Shown one piece after another: positions 9,230-18,071 of a stretch of DNA of 64,000 bases. This stretch comes from Hyphomonadaceae bacterium BRH_c29 (GTDB lineage Bacteria; Pseudomonadota; Alphaproteobacteria; Caulobacterales; Hyphomonadaceae), in contig LADW01000084.1 in NCBI GenBank assembly GCA_000961695.1, positions 1 through 64,000 on the forward strand. The letters are read 5' to 3'. A program made the position numbers and the translations under genes. Within the stretch, counting starts at the first letter, position 1. Each line of letters begins with the position of its first letter. Below the pieces are notes generated by a model, which saw nothing but the letters and a program-made list of their open reading frames with translations, was not told the origin of the DNA and did not search any database.

Positions 9230-11647
9230 TCAGGCCCGGAATCGCCCCTGCCACGCGCCGACCAGCGCAGGAGCACTGACAGTCGCCTCCGGCGGAGGAA
9301 GATCATGCTTCACCAGCAAGCCTGCCTCAACAAGCTGATCCGGCGTTTGCCCCTTGCCGAAGAAATAGCCCTGAAGTTCGGAGCACCCTTCTGCAATCAG
9401 CGCATCCGCCAGCGCCTGCGTTTCGACACCTTCAGCCGTGGTGCGCATGCCAAGGCTTTTCGCGAGGCTCAGCACAGAGCGGACGATAGCCCGGCACTCG
9501 CCATGGGTCCCCATTTTCTGGACGAAGGACTTGTCGATCTTGATCTTGTTGAACGGGAAAACCTGGAGCAGCGTCAGCGAGGAATAGCCAGTGCCGAAAT
9601 CGTCCAGCGAAATCGTCACACCCAGTCCCTGCAGGGCCTTCAGGGTCGCAAGGATTTCCTCGGTGTTGTCGATCAGGGCTGTTTCCGTGATCTCAAAGTC
9701 CACGCGGCCAGGATCAACGCCGTACTGAGCCAGCGCATTGGCGACAATCGTGACGATGGACCGGTTGCGCGCCTGCAAGGGCGAAAGGTTTATCGAGATA
9801 CGGAGGGACGGGTCCCAGGTTGCCGCCTCGCGCAGCGCTTCCCTTATAATCCACTCGCCCACAACCGGGATCATGCCTGCCTGTTCCAGCATCGGCACAA
9901 AATATTCAGGGCTCACAGCGCCCCGTGTCGGATGGTTCCAGCGAATGAGGGTTTCGAAGCCACCAATACGCTGCGTCCTGGTGTTGAAGATCGGCTGAAA
10001 ATGGAGCGAGAATTCATTTGCGTCGAGCGCATCACGCAAATCATTTTCCATCGCGATGGCTTCGCCCGCGTCGTACATCATGCCTGCGTCGAAAGCACGA
10101 ACCGTGTTCCGGCCAGCCTTACGGGATGCCAGCAGCGCAATGTCGGCGAATTTCAACAGTTCGGAAGGATCGGCAGAATGTTCCGGACACAGCGAAAATC
10201 CAATACTGATGCTGGACTGCACCTGTGCGCCGTCGATGAATACGGGCTGATGCAGATCGTGCAGCATCCGGTTTGCCAGCACCCTGATCGCCTTCCGGTC
10301 TGTCACACTCCGCAACAGGACCAGGAACCCGTCGCTGCCAAAACGGGCAACGACATCCTGCGTCCCGACAGTCTCACGCAGGCGGTCGGCCGTCGCCCGA
10401 AGGAACGCGTCCCCGACCGTATGCCCGAAGACGTCGTTGATGGTCTTGAAGCGGTCAAGGTCAAGCGCAATAAGGGCAAAGCCGGGTGCATCCGCATCCA
10501 GCGTACTGACGGCCTTCTCCAGAACCTGAAGCAGGAGCACGCGCTTGGGAAGGCCCGTCAGCGTGTCGAAATGCGCCAGATTGTAGATCTGTTTTTCGGC
10601 TTCGTACTTTTCTGTCACGTCGGAGGCCACGCCCCGATAGCCCTCGAAGACACCCGCTTCATTGTACACCGGCTTTGCGGAGATGCGCCACCAGATGGTC
10701 TTGCCCGACATCTTCACCGGCAGACGAAGGTCGTTGAATTCGCCGTTGACTTCCAGAGCGTCGCGCAGGCGCTGGAAATCTGCTGCCGCGCCCGGATTGT
10801 CGGTATCAAAGAACCTTGTGATTGGCTGTCCTTCGAGTTGAGTAGCCGAAAACCCGGTACGCTCTACCAGAACGTCTGAGGGACGCACCACGCAATGCCG
10901 GGCGTCCAGTTCCCAGAGACAGTCCGAAGCGGCCAGCTCGAATTCATTTAGCAATAGGCTGATCACTTCCTGCTTTTTCTTAAGCTGCGAGGCTTGGTCC
11001 TTGAGCTTGACCTGCTGCATCCAGTTGCGCACGAAATTCGCGTGGTTCCAGAACGTTGCGCGGATCGCGACAAGCGTGAAAGAGACGAAGACGGAAGCAA
11101 GCAACAAATTGCCTTGCTCTGCGGGCGAACGGAGCAAGCCCAGAATGATGCCGAACGCCATGGAAATCATAAACGGGATCGCCGCACCAGGCAGTGTGGA
11201 CATGGTGAAGCCCGCCCCCAGCAACATGCCGCCACAGATGCACACGATGATCGTCGTGTCGTAACCGGTCGACGTCGGCAGGAAGATGATCGGGCACAAG
11301 GCCCATGCAACGCCCACAATTGTGGATTCCATGATCGGACGGGCCAGATCCTCAGCGGACCGGGGCCGATCTTGTGTCTTGTAGCGCGTAACCAGCCATA
11401 CCGAGCGAAGGCCAAGCAGCGCCACGGCAACCATGATGCCGGCCCAGATATTCAGGGCCGGACCAGGCTGGTGCCAGGCAAGAAGCGCGATCATCATAAC
11501 GGAATTGAAAACGCTACCGGGCACACTGAACGGCAGGAGCTGGCGATAAGTGTGCAACTGTTTGCCGCGAATGAACGCGGAATGCTGCTCACTCAATTCG
11601 GCTTGCCGTTTGCGTCTCTGCGCAATGGCAGTCTTTTCCCGTTCCAA
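9230..11647 (-). CDS. Membrane PAS-GGDEF-EAL protein, probable c-di-GMP phosphodiesterase
   Basis: 805 residues from a TTG start preceded by GGGAGAG. Five or six membrane helices occupy about 38-205, then a short coiled coil, a PAS domain (about 230-350), a GGDEF domain (355-520) and an EAL domain (540-790). The GGDEF signature reads GSDGF at 437-441, so the catalytic acidic residue is lost and cyclase activity is unlikely. In the EAL domain the motif is ETL (565-567, Glu kept), with NLSP, DDFGTGYSS (682-690), KIDKSFV and EGVET (739-743) present, so phosphodiesterase activity is likely. The membrane region plus PAS should sense a signal in or near the membrane. Confidence 0.92.
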   Translation of the reverse strand: MEREKTAIAQRRKRQAELSEQHSAFIRGKQLHTYRQLLPFSVPGSVFNSVMMIALLAWHQPGPALNIWAGIMVAVALLGLRSVWLVTRYKTQDRPRSAEDLARPIMESTIVGVAWALCPIIFLPTSTGYDTTIIVCICGGMLLGAGFTMSTLPGAAIPFMISMAFGIILGLLRSPAEQGNLLLASVFVSFTLVAIRATFWNHANFVRNWMQQVKLKDQASQLKKKQEVISLLLNEFELAASDCLWELDARHCVVRPSDVLVERTGFSATQLEGQPITRFFDTDNPGAAADFQRLRDALEVNGEFNDLRLPVKMSGKTIWWRISAKPVYNEAGVFEGYRGVASDVTEKYEAEKQIYNLAHFDTLTGLPKRVLLLQVLEKAVSTLDADAPGFALIALDLDRFKTINDVFGHTVGDAFLRATADRLRETVGTQDVVARFGSDGFLVLLRSVTDRKAIRVLANRMLHDLHQPVFIDGAQVQSSISIGFSLCPEHSADPSELLKFADIALLASRKAGRNTVRAFDAGMMYDAGEAIAMENDLRDALDANEFSLHFQPIFNTRTQRIGGFETLIRWNHPTRGAVSPEYFVPMLEQAGMIPVVGEWIIREALREAATWDPSLRISINLSPLQARNRSIVTIVANALAQYGVDPGRVDFEITETALIDNTEEILATLKALQGLGVTISLDDFGTGYSSLTLLQVFPFNKIKIDKSFVQKMGTHGECRAIVRSVLSLAKSLGMRTTAEGVETQALADALIAEGCSELQGYFFGKGQTPDQLVEAGLLVKHDLPPPEATVSAPALVGAWQGRFRA

Positions 11648-11940
11648 ACCCGTCTCTCCCGCGACCTGGCATCTGCATGTGCCAACTTCCCCATGGCGGC
11701 TTTGATAGCGGAAACATGTAAAGATGCTGGCTAATGGGTTAGGTTAAATTTGCGGGAATTTTTCAGGATACGTTTTGGCCTGCTTACAATCGCGGCGCAG
11801 CCTCCCCATGTATTCGCCACGCCATCGCGCCCAGCCGGGCGCCCCCGCCCGGCGTAGCTCTTCCCGACACTGACACCCTCCGCGTTCCCGGCGCCCGGCC
11901 TCCCGTGCCGCGCCGCGCGCTCACCCAAAGGATCACGACC
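11648..11940. other. 293-base intergenic region with a GC-rich hairpin
   Basis: This gap separates the divergent GGDEF-EAL gene and the 42-residue protein gene and should hold both promoters. I see a perfect 8-base stem GCCGGGCG / CGCCCGGC at 11834-11853 with a four-C loop, without a U-tract, in the probable leader of the small gene. No other gene, repeat or RNA is evident. Confidence 0.4.
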
Positions 11941-12069
11941 ATGGCCAAAGGCCAGAAGAAATCGAACAAGGAAATCCGCAAACCCAAGGCCGACAAGTCC
12001 AAAGCCAAGGGCGCAAGCCCGACGCTGAAAGACGACGCGATGCTGGGCGTGGAAAAGAAGAAGCGCTGA
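11941..12069 (+). CDS. Small basic conserved protein (42 aa)
   Basis: The ATG is preceded by AAAGGA at eight bases. The product is 42 residues and very basic: MAKGQKKSNKEIRKPKADK at the start, a short SKAKGASPTLKDD middle and a GVEKKKR end. The N-terminal pattern Met-Ala-Lys-Gly-Gln-x-x-Ser-Asn-Lys-Glu-x-Arg-Lys-Pro-Lys recurs in short unannotated proteins of many Proteobacteria, as I remember them, so I judge this a real gene in spite of its size. Function is unknown; charge and lack of a hydrophobic core suggest a disordered nucleic-acid- or ribosome-associated protein. It converges on the SDR gene with 13 bases between the stops. Confidence 0.75.
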   Translation: MAKGQKKSNKEIRKPKADKSKAKGASPTLKDDAMLGVEKKKR

Positions 12070-12082
12070 GGGTTCGAACGGC

Positions 12083-12838
12083 CTAATCTGGGAGCGGGAG
12101 CAACTGCCCGGTGACCGCACCACCATCAATGATGAACTCACTGCCTGTCGAGTAGGTCGCTTCCGTCATGAGGAAACGAACCATCCGCGCGACTTCCGCC
12201 GGCTCGCCAAAGCGTGGCATTGGTTGGGCCGAGACCGTCTCCTGACCGAACCCTTCCGTCATGGGCGTCCGGATCGGACCGGGGTGCAGCGAGACAACCC
12301 TTATCTTGTCTATGGCCAGGTCGAGCGCTGCCGCTTTGGTGAGCCCACGTACGCCCCACTTGCTGGCAACATAGGCCGCCAAGTTTGCATACCCCTGGAG
12401 ACCTGCGGTCGAGGACGTGTTCACGATCACACCACCCCCGTTGCGACGAAGCGCGGGCGCACACGTGTGAATGCCGAGGAACATGCCGTAGAGGTTCACA
12501 TCAATCACTTTCCGGAAATCTTCCGGTGAACACGTCTCCACGGAGCCGACCGACAGTATACCGGCATTGTTGAAGACGGCGTTGATGCCTCCAAACGCCT
12601 TGTCGGCGCTGTCGACAGCCGACCGCCAGTCGCTTTCGCTTGTAACGTCCATCCGGTGATACATGACCCGCTCGCCGAGTTCGTCTGCCAGAGCCTTGCC
12701 TGCATCATCGATGATATCGCCGATGATAACGTGCGCGCCGTCAGCCGCCAGAAGGCGGGCGACCGCGCCACCTATCCCTCGGGCACCGCCCGTGATGAGA
12801 ATGCGAAGGTCTTTCGGCGGAATAACTGCGTCAGCCAT
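12083..12838 (-). CDS. Short-chain dehydrogenase/reductase (SDR family)
   Basis: 251 residues, the classical SDR length. The Rossmann motif TGGARGIGG lies near residue 16, VIIGDI follows beta-2 with the Asp that favours NAD(H), NNAG is near residue 88, and the catalytic Ser-Tyr-Lys is seen as NTSSTAG (Ser), then YVASKWG (Tyr, Lys). GPIRTPM and the C-terminal GSEFIIDGG complete the pattern. The frame opens 24 residues upstream, but the ATG at 12838 has AAGGAG at a good distance and begins MADAVIPPKDLRILIT, so it is chosen. A perfect 12-base palindrome lies 54 bases upstream. Substrate unknown. Confidence 0.93.
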   Translation of the reverse strand: MADAVIPPKDLRILITGGARGIGGAVARLLAADGAHVIIGDIIDDAGKALADELGERVMYHRMDVTSESDWRSAVDSADKAFGGINAVFNNAGILSVGSVETCSPEDFRKVIDVNLYGMFLGIHTCAPALRRNGGGVIVNTSSTAGLQGYANLAAYVASKWGVRGLTKAAALDLAIDKIRVVSLHPGPIRTPMTEGFGQETVSAQPMPRFGEPAEVARMVRFLMTEATYSTGSEFIIDGGAVTGQLLPLPD

Positions 12839-12891
12839 TGTGCTGCTCCTTGTGTGCAAAACCTTGCTTCGGGTTTGCAACAGTCTGGACC

Positions 12892-12903
12892 CAGACCGGT
12901 CTG
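12892..12903. promoter_or_regulatory. Palindromic operator candidate upstream of the SDR gene
   Basis: CAGACCGGTCTG is a perfect 12-base palindrome in the 118-base gap between the SDR start and the pccB stop. Its position about 54 bases before the SDR start fits a promoter-region operator, and short GC-centred palindromes of this kind are often bound by TetR-type repressors. No regulator gene is adjacent, so the binder is unknown. Confidence 0.4.
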
Positions 12904-12956
12904 TCTTCAAATACGCAATGTCCGCAATCGCGTCAGGAGTGTGCTCGCTTCCGCCC

Positions 12957-14489
12957 CTACAGCGGAATGTTATCGTGCTTCTTCCATGGGTTCTCCAGCT
13001 GCTTGTTCTTCAGGCTGCGGAGGGATTTGGCGACGCGGCGGCGGGTTGAGTGGGGCATGATGATGTCGTCGATATAGCCCTTGCGGGCGGCGACGTAGGG
13101 GTTCGCGAAGTTGTCTTCGTACATCTTCGTGTGCTCGGCGATCTTCTCGGCGTCGCCGATGTCTTTCCGGAAGATGATTTCGACCGCGCCCTTGGCGCCC
13201 ATCACGGCGATCTCTGCCGTCGGCCAGGCATAGTTCACGTCGCCGCGCAGGTGCTTGGAGCTCATCACGTCATACGCGCCGCCATAGGCCTTCCGTGTAA
13301 TGACGGTGACTTTCGGAACCGTGGCCTCGGCATAGGCGAACAGCAGTTTCGCGCCGTGCTTGATGAGGCCGCCATATTCCTGCTTGGTGCCCGGCATGAA
13401 GCCCGGCACGTCCACGAAAGTGACGATCGGAATATTGAAACAGTCGCAGAAGCGCACGAACCGCGCCGCCTTGCGGGAGGCGTCGATGTCGAGCACGCCG
13501 GCCAGCGTCATCGGCTGGTTGGCAACAAAGCCCACGGTCGAGCCTTCGATGCGGCCGAAACCGCACAGGATGTTGGCGCCGAATTTGGGGCTGATCTCGA
13601 AGAAGTCGCCTTCGTCAGACACTTTCTCGATCAGCTCGCGCATGTCGTAGGGCGAGTTCGGATTGGGCGGGATCAGCGTGTCGAGGCTGGCATCCTGACG
13701 CTCGATGTCGTCGAACACGTCGCGCACTGGCGGGTCTTCGCGGTTGGAACCGGGCAGGAAGTCGATCAGGCGGCGCATCTGCACCAGCGCTTCGATGTCG
13801 TTCTCGAACGCGCCGTCGACCACACCGGATTTCGCCGCGTGGACCGAGGCCCCGCCGAGCGTCTCGTGGGTGACTTCCTCGTTGGTCACGGTTTTCACCA
13901 CGTCCGGGCCGGTCACGTACATGTAGGACGTGTCCTTCACCATGAAGATGAAGTCCGTCATGGCCGGGGAGTAGACGTCGCCGCCTGCGCACGGGCCCAT
14001 GATGACGGAGATCTGCGGGATCACGCCGGAGGAGAGCACGTTCTCCATGAAGATGTCGGCATAGCCGGCAAGGCTGTCGACGCCTTCCTGAATGCGCGCG
14101 CCGCCCGCGTCAAAGATGCCGACCACAGGTGCGCCAACGCGGGCCGCGGCCTGCTGGACCTTCACGATCTTGGCGGCATGGGTCTTCGAGAGCGAGCCGC
14201 CGAAGACGGTGAAGTCTTTCGAGAAGACATAGACCAGGCGGCCATTGATGGTGCCCTGGCCGGTGACGACGCCGTCGCCGGGGATTTTCTGGCTTTCCAT
14301 GCCGAAATCGGCGCACTGGTGCTCGACGAACATGTCGTATTCTTCGAAGCTGCCTTCATCGAGCAGGACAGCGATCCGCTCGCGGGCCGTCAGCTTGCCT
14401 TTGGCGTGCTGGGATTCGATCCGCCGCTCGCCGCCGCCAAGACGTGCCTCTGCCCGTTTCTGCTCAAGCGCTTCGATAACATCCTGCAT
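12957..14489 (-). CDS. pccB: Propionyl-CoA (acyl-CoA) carboxylase, beta (carboxyltransferase) subunit
   Basis: 510 residues, the length of PccB, with very strong family agreement throughout. The carboxyltransferase subunit moves CO2 from biotin to propionyl-CoA, giving methylmalonyl-CoA. Landmarks are [10 protein letters not shown] near the start, the first oxyanion-hole region ([20 protein letters not shown]) and [13 protein letters not shown], then in the second half [14 protein letters not shown] and [12 protein letters not shown]. The frame opens 24 residues earlier, but the ATG at 14489 has AAGGAG nine bases upstream and matches the family N-terminus ([20 protein letters not shown]). The biotin-carrying alpha subunit is not in the window. 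Confidence 0.95.
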   Translation of the reverse strand: MQDVIEALEQKRAEARLGGGERRIESQHAKGKLTARERIAVLLDEGSFEEYDMFVEHQCADFGMESQKIPGDGVVTGQGTINGRLVYVFSKDFTVFGGSLSKTHAAKIVKVQQAAARVGAPVVGIFDAGGARIQEGVDSLAGYADIFMENVLSSGVIPQISVIMGPCAGGDVYSPAMTDFIFMVKDTSYMYVTGPDVVKTVTNEEVTHETLGGASVHAAKSGVVDGAFENDIEALVQMRRLIDFLPGSNREDPPVRDVFDDIERQDASLDTLIPPNPNSPYDMRELIEKVSDEGDFFEISPKFGANILCGFGRIEGSTVGFVANQPMTLAGVLDIDASRKAARFVRFCDCFNIPIVTFVDVPGFMPGTKQEYGGLIKHGAKLLFAYAEATVPKVTVITRKAYGGAYDVMSSKHLRGDVNYAWPTAEIAVMGAKGAVEIIFRKDIGDAEKIAEHTKMYEDNFANPYVAARKGYIDDIIMPHSTRRRVAKSLRSLKNKQLENPWKKHDNIPL

Positions 14490-14714
14490 GCGAGCCGGCT
14501 CCTTGCCAAAAGTCTGTGCCAAAAGTCTGTCATATAAAGTGTCCGCTTGCTTGATAATCACGTCGGATGGCTTGGCAAGGGCAAGTCGGGCGCTATCTCG
14601 CCGCGCCCCGCGTCAATTGACCTAGCGTCACAGGCAAATTAGACCTCTTTTGCTGACAGGACGGCCTGTTCCTTGCTAGATCTGCGGCAAGTTCCCCAAC
14701 CAGAGAGACACGCC

Positions 14715-15455
14715 ATGTGCCCTGCCTTCAGCGCCCTGCTCCGCGCGACTGCCCTTTCAGGCGCCATCCTGCTGACCGGCGGCCTCGAAGGCCCGTCCCA
14801 GGCCCAGTGCGGGCCGGACGCCCTCGGCGTGTCGCGCACCCTGATGCTGACAGCGGAGTCGCCGCCGCCCTATGACCTGCTGGAACCGGGCGAAGTGATC
14901 CTGACATTTGATGACGGCCCGGCCACGTTCCGCACCAAACGGGTGATGAAAGCCCTCGATCAGGAATGCACGCGGGCGACCTTCTTCCTTCTGGGCAACG
15001 AGGCGGAGGTCAGGCCGGGGCTGGCGAAGGACATACGCGAGGCCGGCCATACGGTGGGCAGCCACAGTCTGGACCACGCGAGGCTCACAAACTTGAGCCT
15101 CGCAGCGGCAGTTGAGAACGCCGAAGCAGGCAAAACCGCCGTCGAGGCCGCCATCGGCCAGCCGACGCCGCTGTTCCGCTTCCCCTATGTCGCGACCAAT
15201 CCGGAGCTGTCACAGGCGATCCGCGCGGCCGGCATGATTGAAGTGGCGGTGACTGCCGACGGGGCGGACTGGACGTACAATACGCCGGAAGAGGCGGTCG
15301 AAATGATCCTCGCCAAGCTGGAACAGCACGGCCGGCGCGGCATGGTCCTGCTGCACGATCCACAGGAAAATTCCGCCGCACGCACGCGCCTCCTGTTGCA
15401 GGCATTGAAGGAACAGGGTTACCGGGTGGTTGCGCTGGAACAGCCCGAAGGCTGA
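14715..15455 (+). CDS. Secreted polysaccharide deacetylase (NodB domain)
   Basis: 246 residues. A signal peptide covers about the first 30 residues (ALLRATALSGAILLTGG, cleavage probably after SQAQ or nearby). The NodB homology domain shows ILTFDDGP with the catalytic and metal Asp pair, TFFLLGNEAE, HTVGSHSLDH with the two metal His, FRFPYVATN (motif 3) and a late VLLHDP. These carbohydrate esterase family 4 enzymes remove N- or O-acetyl groups from peptidoglycan, chitin-like or capsular glycans. It lies 70 bases before an SGNH-like gene and an MBOAT acyltransferase, which together suggest control of acetylation of an envelope glycan. Confidence 0.9.
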   Translation: MCPAFSALLRATALSGAILLTGGLEGPSQAQCGPDALGVSRTLMLTAESPPPYDLLEPGEVILTFDDGPATFRTKRVMKALDQECTRATFFLLGNEAEVRPGLAKDIREAGHTVGSHSLDHARLTNLSLAAAVENAEAGKTAVEAAIGQPTPLFRFPYVATNPELSQAIRAAGMIEVAVTADGADWTYNTPEEAVEMILAKLEQHGRRGMVLLHDPQENSAARTRLLLQALKEQGYRVVALEQPEG

Positions 15456-15525
15456 GCCCGGCACAGGCCGCGCTGGCATATTTCCTGCACCTGAGGGCCG
15501 ATACAAACCCCCAGATCCGGCTGTC

Positions 15526-16578
15526 ATGATTACCCAGATTCGAACTGCCCTCGTTTCAGCTGTCCTGTTCGGTATCGGCTTTGTCGCCGTGGCCGTGCCC
15601 TTGTCGCTGGGCCTGCGGGCCGCAACGCCCCTGCCGGACCTGCTGGTGCTGAGCCCCAAGCTGAAGGCCTATCAGGCGGCGCCGGAAAAGTACGACACCG
15701 TGTTCGTCGGCACCTCGCGCACTTTCTACCATATCGTCCCGGACGAGGTGGAACGCGGCGCGGCGGAGGCTGGCTGCCCGGACTGGAACGTCTACAATCT
15801 CGGCGTCTTCGGCCTGACCGGCGCAGAGGAAGACTGGATGGTCGACCAGGTGCTGGCCGCCGGGGGCGACAACCTCAAGCGCGTCGTGATCGAAGACCCG
15901 CTGCCGAATGCACGCGAGCTTTCCGAAGTCACCACAGACCGTGCCCGCTATTTCAATGACCCGGCTTTGCTGCCCGCGCAGATCGAGGCGATCACGTCCT
16001 ATCCGGAATCCCTGCCCAAGCGCGTGTTTCGCGCTGGCATGCAAGCACTCGGCATGGGCTTTGACCTGTCCGGTGTCGGCCGCGGCGCGGCGATGGCCTT
16101 CCCGCCGGGCGTCGCGCCGGACCCGATGACCTTCGACATGTCGAAAGACGGCTTCGAGGCGCTGGGCTCCATCCTGACGCCGGAGATCGAAGCCCGCCGC
16201 AAGGATTTCGAGGATCACCCTGAACGCTATGCCGAAGAGCTGACCCGCTATGGCGCGCACAGCGATGAAGACGTCACCGCCCGCGCTGTCTATCTGGCCG
16301 AACGCCTCGACCGTCTGACGGCGCGCGGCCTGAACGCGGCGCTCTATATTTCGCCGGACCTGCCGGAACTCGACCGCACGCCGCGCACAGGCGAGGCCGT
16401 CAAGGCCCTGCCCGGCGACTACAAAGTGCTGAACTTCAACCGGCCGGACGTCTATCCTGACCTGTTCGACCGCGACCTCTGGTTTGACTTCAGCCATTTC
16501 GGGGAAACCGGCGCGCGCAAGCTGAGCTACAAAGTCGGCAGCGAATACTGCGCCATGTCCAAGGCCGGTAAGGAATAA
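15526..16578 (+). CDS. SGNH-like membrane-anchored protein, probable polysaccharide O-acetylation partner
   Basis: 350 residues from the ATG at 15526. One N-terminal membrane helix (about 7-30) puts the rest in the periplasm. SGNH-type blocks are visible: TVFVGTSRTFYHI with a candidate nucleophile Ser in block I, and LWFDFSHFGETGARKLS near the C-terminus with the Asp-x-x-His of block V. This is the arrangement of AlgJ/AlgX-like acetylation partners, though overall similarity is low. It ends four bases before the MBOAT gene, so the pair should be translated together and hand acyl groups from membrane to glycan. Substrate unknown. Confidence 0.8.
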   Translation: MITQIRTALVSAVLFGIGFVAVAVPLSLGLRAATPLPDLLVLSPKLKAYQAAPEKYDTVFVGTSRTFYHIVPDEVERGAAEAGCPDWNVYNLGVFGLTGAEEDWMVDQVLAAGGDNLKRVVIEDPLPNARELSEVTTDRARYFNDPALLPAQIEAITSYPESLPKRVFRAGMQALGMGFDLSGVGRGAAMAFPPGVAPDPMTFDMSKDGFEALGSILTPEIEARRKDFEDHPERYAEELTRYGAHSDEDVTARAVYLAERLDRLTARGLNAALYISPDLPELDRTPRTGEAVKALPGDYKVLNFNRPDVYPDLFDRDLWFDFSHFGETGARKLSYKVGSEYCAMSKAGKE

Positions 16579-16582
16579 GCCG

Positions 16583-17995
16583 ATGCTGTTCGTTGAAGCC
16601 CGCTTCTTCCTCTTCTTCGCGCTCGTCTTCGGTCTGGTCTGGGCCCTGCGCAGCAATCTCTGGCGCAAACGTATTCTGACGCTGGCCTCCTATGTCTTCT
16701 ATGGCGCGTGGGACTGGCGCTTCCTTGGCCTGATCCTGATGGTGACGCTGGTCAGCTATCTGGTCGGCAGCGCGGCGACCCTGCCGGAAAGCGAAACGAA
16801 GAAACGCAAATGGGCGCTCGGCACAGGCATCGTCTTTGCCCTGATCGTTCTCGGCCTGTTCAAATACTTCAACTTCTTCGCTGACAGCTTTGTCGACTTC
16901 GCTGGCCTGATGGGCTTCAGCGCCGGACATGTGACGCTGAACCTCGTCCTGCCGGTCGGCATCAGCTTCTACACGTTCCAGGCCATCTCCTACATGGTGG
17001 ACGTGCACCGCGGCGTGATCGGCGCCAGGCGCAGCTTCCTCGATGTTGCCTTCTATATCGCCTTCTTCCCTCAGCTGGTGGCAGGCCCCATCGTGCGCGC
17101 CTCGGACTTCATCCCCCAGATGGATACCGCGCGCAAATGGAGCGATGTGGCGGTGCGCGCGAGCGTCGCCCTGTTCCTGGTCGGCTTCTTCAAGAAGGCC
17201 TGTATCTCCGACAATATGGCGCCCTATGTGGACCTGATCTTCTCCGATCCTTCCACTTATACCGCGCACAGCGTGATCGCCGGCGTGCTGCTCTATGGCA
17301 TCCAGATCTATTGCGACTTCTCGGGCTATTCCGACATGGCCATCGCGACAGCAGCCCTGCTCGGCTACAAGTTCCCGGCGAACTTTGACTCGCCTTACCT
17401 GTCGGCCAACATCCAGGATTTCTGGCGCCGGTGGCACATCTCGCTGTCCAGCTGGCTGCGCGACTATCTCTACATTCCACTGGGCGGGAACCGCAAAGGC
17501 AACATGCGCCGCGACGTGAACCTGATGACCACAATGGTGCTGGGCGGCCTGTGGCACGGGGCTTCGTTCAACTTCATCATCTGGGGATTCCTGCACGGCC
17601 TCGCCCTGATGGTGGAGCGCACGTGGAGCGACATGGTGGCGAAACGCGTGAAGCCGCTGGGCGCCATCGGCATCGTGCTGGGCACGGCGATCACGTATTA
17701 CTGGGTGAACCTTACCTGGATTTTCTTCCGTGCCCCGAACCTGGACGAAGCGCTCGCCATCACGAAAACCTATGCGACGTTCAGCTCAGCTGGCACACAA
17801 AACCTGCCCGCCATCGTCTGGCCGTTCATTGTGGGCATCAGCGTGTTCCACTTCGTCAGCCACCGGTTCAGGATCGGCGAGATGCTGGGACGGATCCCGC
17901 CTGTCGGCTTTGCCCTTGCAACCGGCGCACTGGCCGCCCTGGCCCTCTCCTTCGTGCCGCTCGGCTATAGGCCGTTCATCTACTTCCAGTTCTAA
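16583..17995 (+). CDS. MBOAT-family O-acyltransferase (AlgI/DltB-like)
   Basis: 470 residues, multispanning. Family blocks are clear: LPVGISFYTFQAISYMVDV, FPQLVAGPIVR, IYCDFSGYSDMAIATAALLG, then FWRRWHISLSSWLRDY with the first conserved His and YIPLGGNRKG, and GGLWHGASFNFIIWG with the catalytic His. AlgI/DltB-type proteins carry an acyl group, usually acetyl, across the inner membrane for transfer to an envelope polymer by a periplasmic partner, here probably the SGNH-like gene just upstream. Alginate genes proper (alg8/44) are not seen, so the polymer is open. A strong terminator follows five bases after the stop. Confidence 0.95.
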   Translation: MLFVEARFFLFFALVFGLVWALRSNLWRKRILTLASYVFYGAWDWRFLGLILMVTLVSYLVGSAATLPESETKKRKWALGTGIVFALIVLGLFKYFNFFADSFVDFAGLMGFSAGHVTLNLVLPVGISFYTFQAISYMVDVHRGVIGARRSFLDVAFYIAFFPQLVAGPIVRASDFIPQMDTARKWSDVAVRASVALFLVGFFKKACISDNMAPYVDLIFSDPSTYTAHSVIAGVLLYGIQIYCDFSGYSDMAIATAALLGYKFPANFDSPYLSANIQDFWRRWHISLSSWLRDYLYIPLGGNRKGNMRRDVNLMTTMVLGGLWHGASFNFIIWGFLHGLALMVERTWSDMVAKRVKPLGAIGIVLGTAITYYWVNLTWIFFRAPNLDEALAITKTYATFSSAGTQNLPAIVWPFIVGISVFHFVSHRFRIGEMLGRIPPVGFALATGALAALALSFVPLGYRPFIYFQF

Positions 17996-17999
17996 AAGA

Positions 18000-18037
18000 A
18001 ACGCCCCGGATGTTCAGTCCGGGGCGTTCTTCCTTTT
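18000..18037 (+). terminator. Rho-independent terminator after the MBOAT gene
   Basis: An 11-base perfect stem AACGCCCCGGA / TCCGGGGCGTT with a seven-base loop, followed by CTTCCTTTTT. It ends the deacetylase-SGNH-MBOAT unit. Confidence 0.9.
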
Positions 18038-18071
18038 TGAGCCATTCTGGCTGGGAGGAAATTGTCAGGGC

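Noticed and set aside
7334-10879. Open frame of 1181 codons on the + strand
   Set aside because: It is antisense to the amidohydrolase and GGDEF-EAL genes, which have full domain motifs; such frames arise from GC-rich third positions. Its translation is low-complexity and matches no family.
13050-14537. Open frame of 495 codons opposite pccB
   Set aside because: pccB is unmistakable on the other strand; the antisense product is rich in His, Arg and Asp without motifs.
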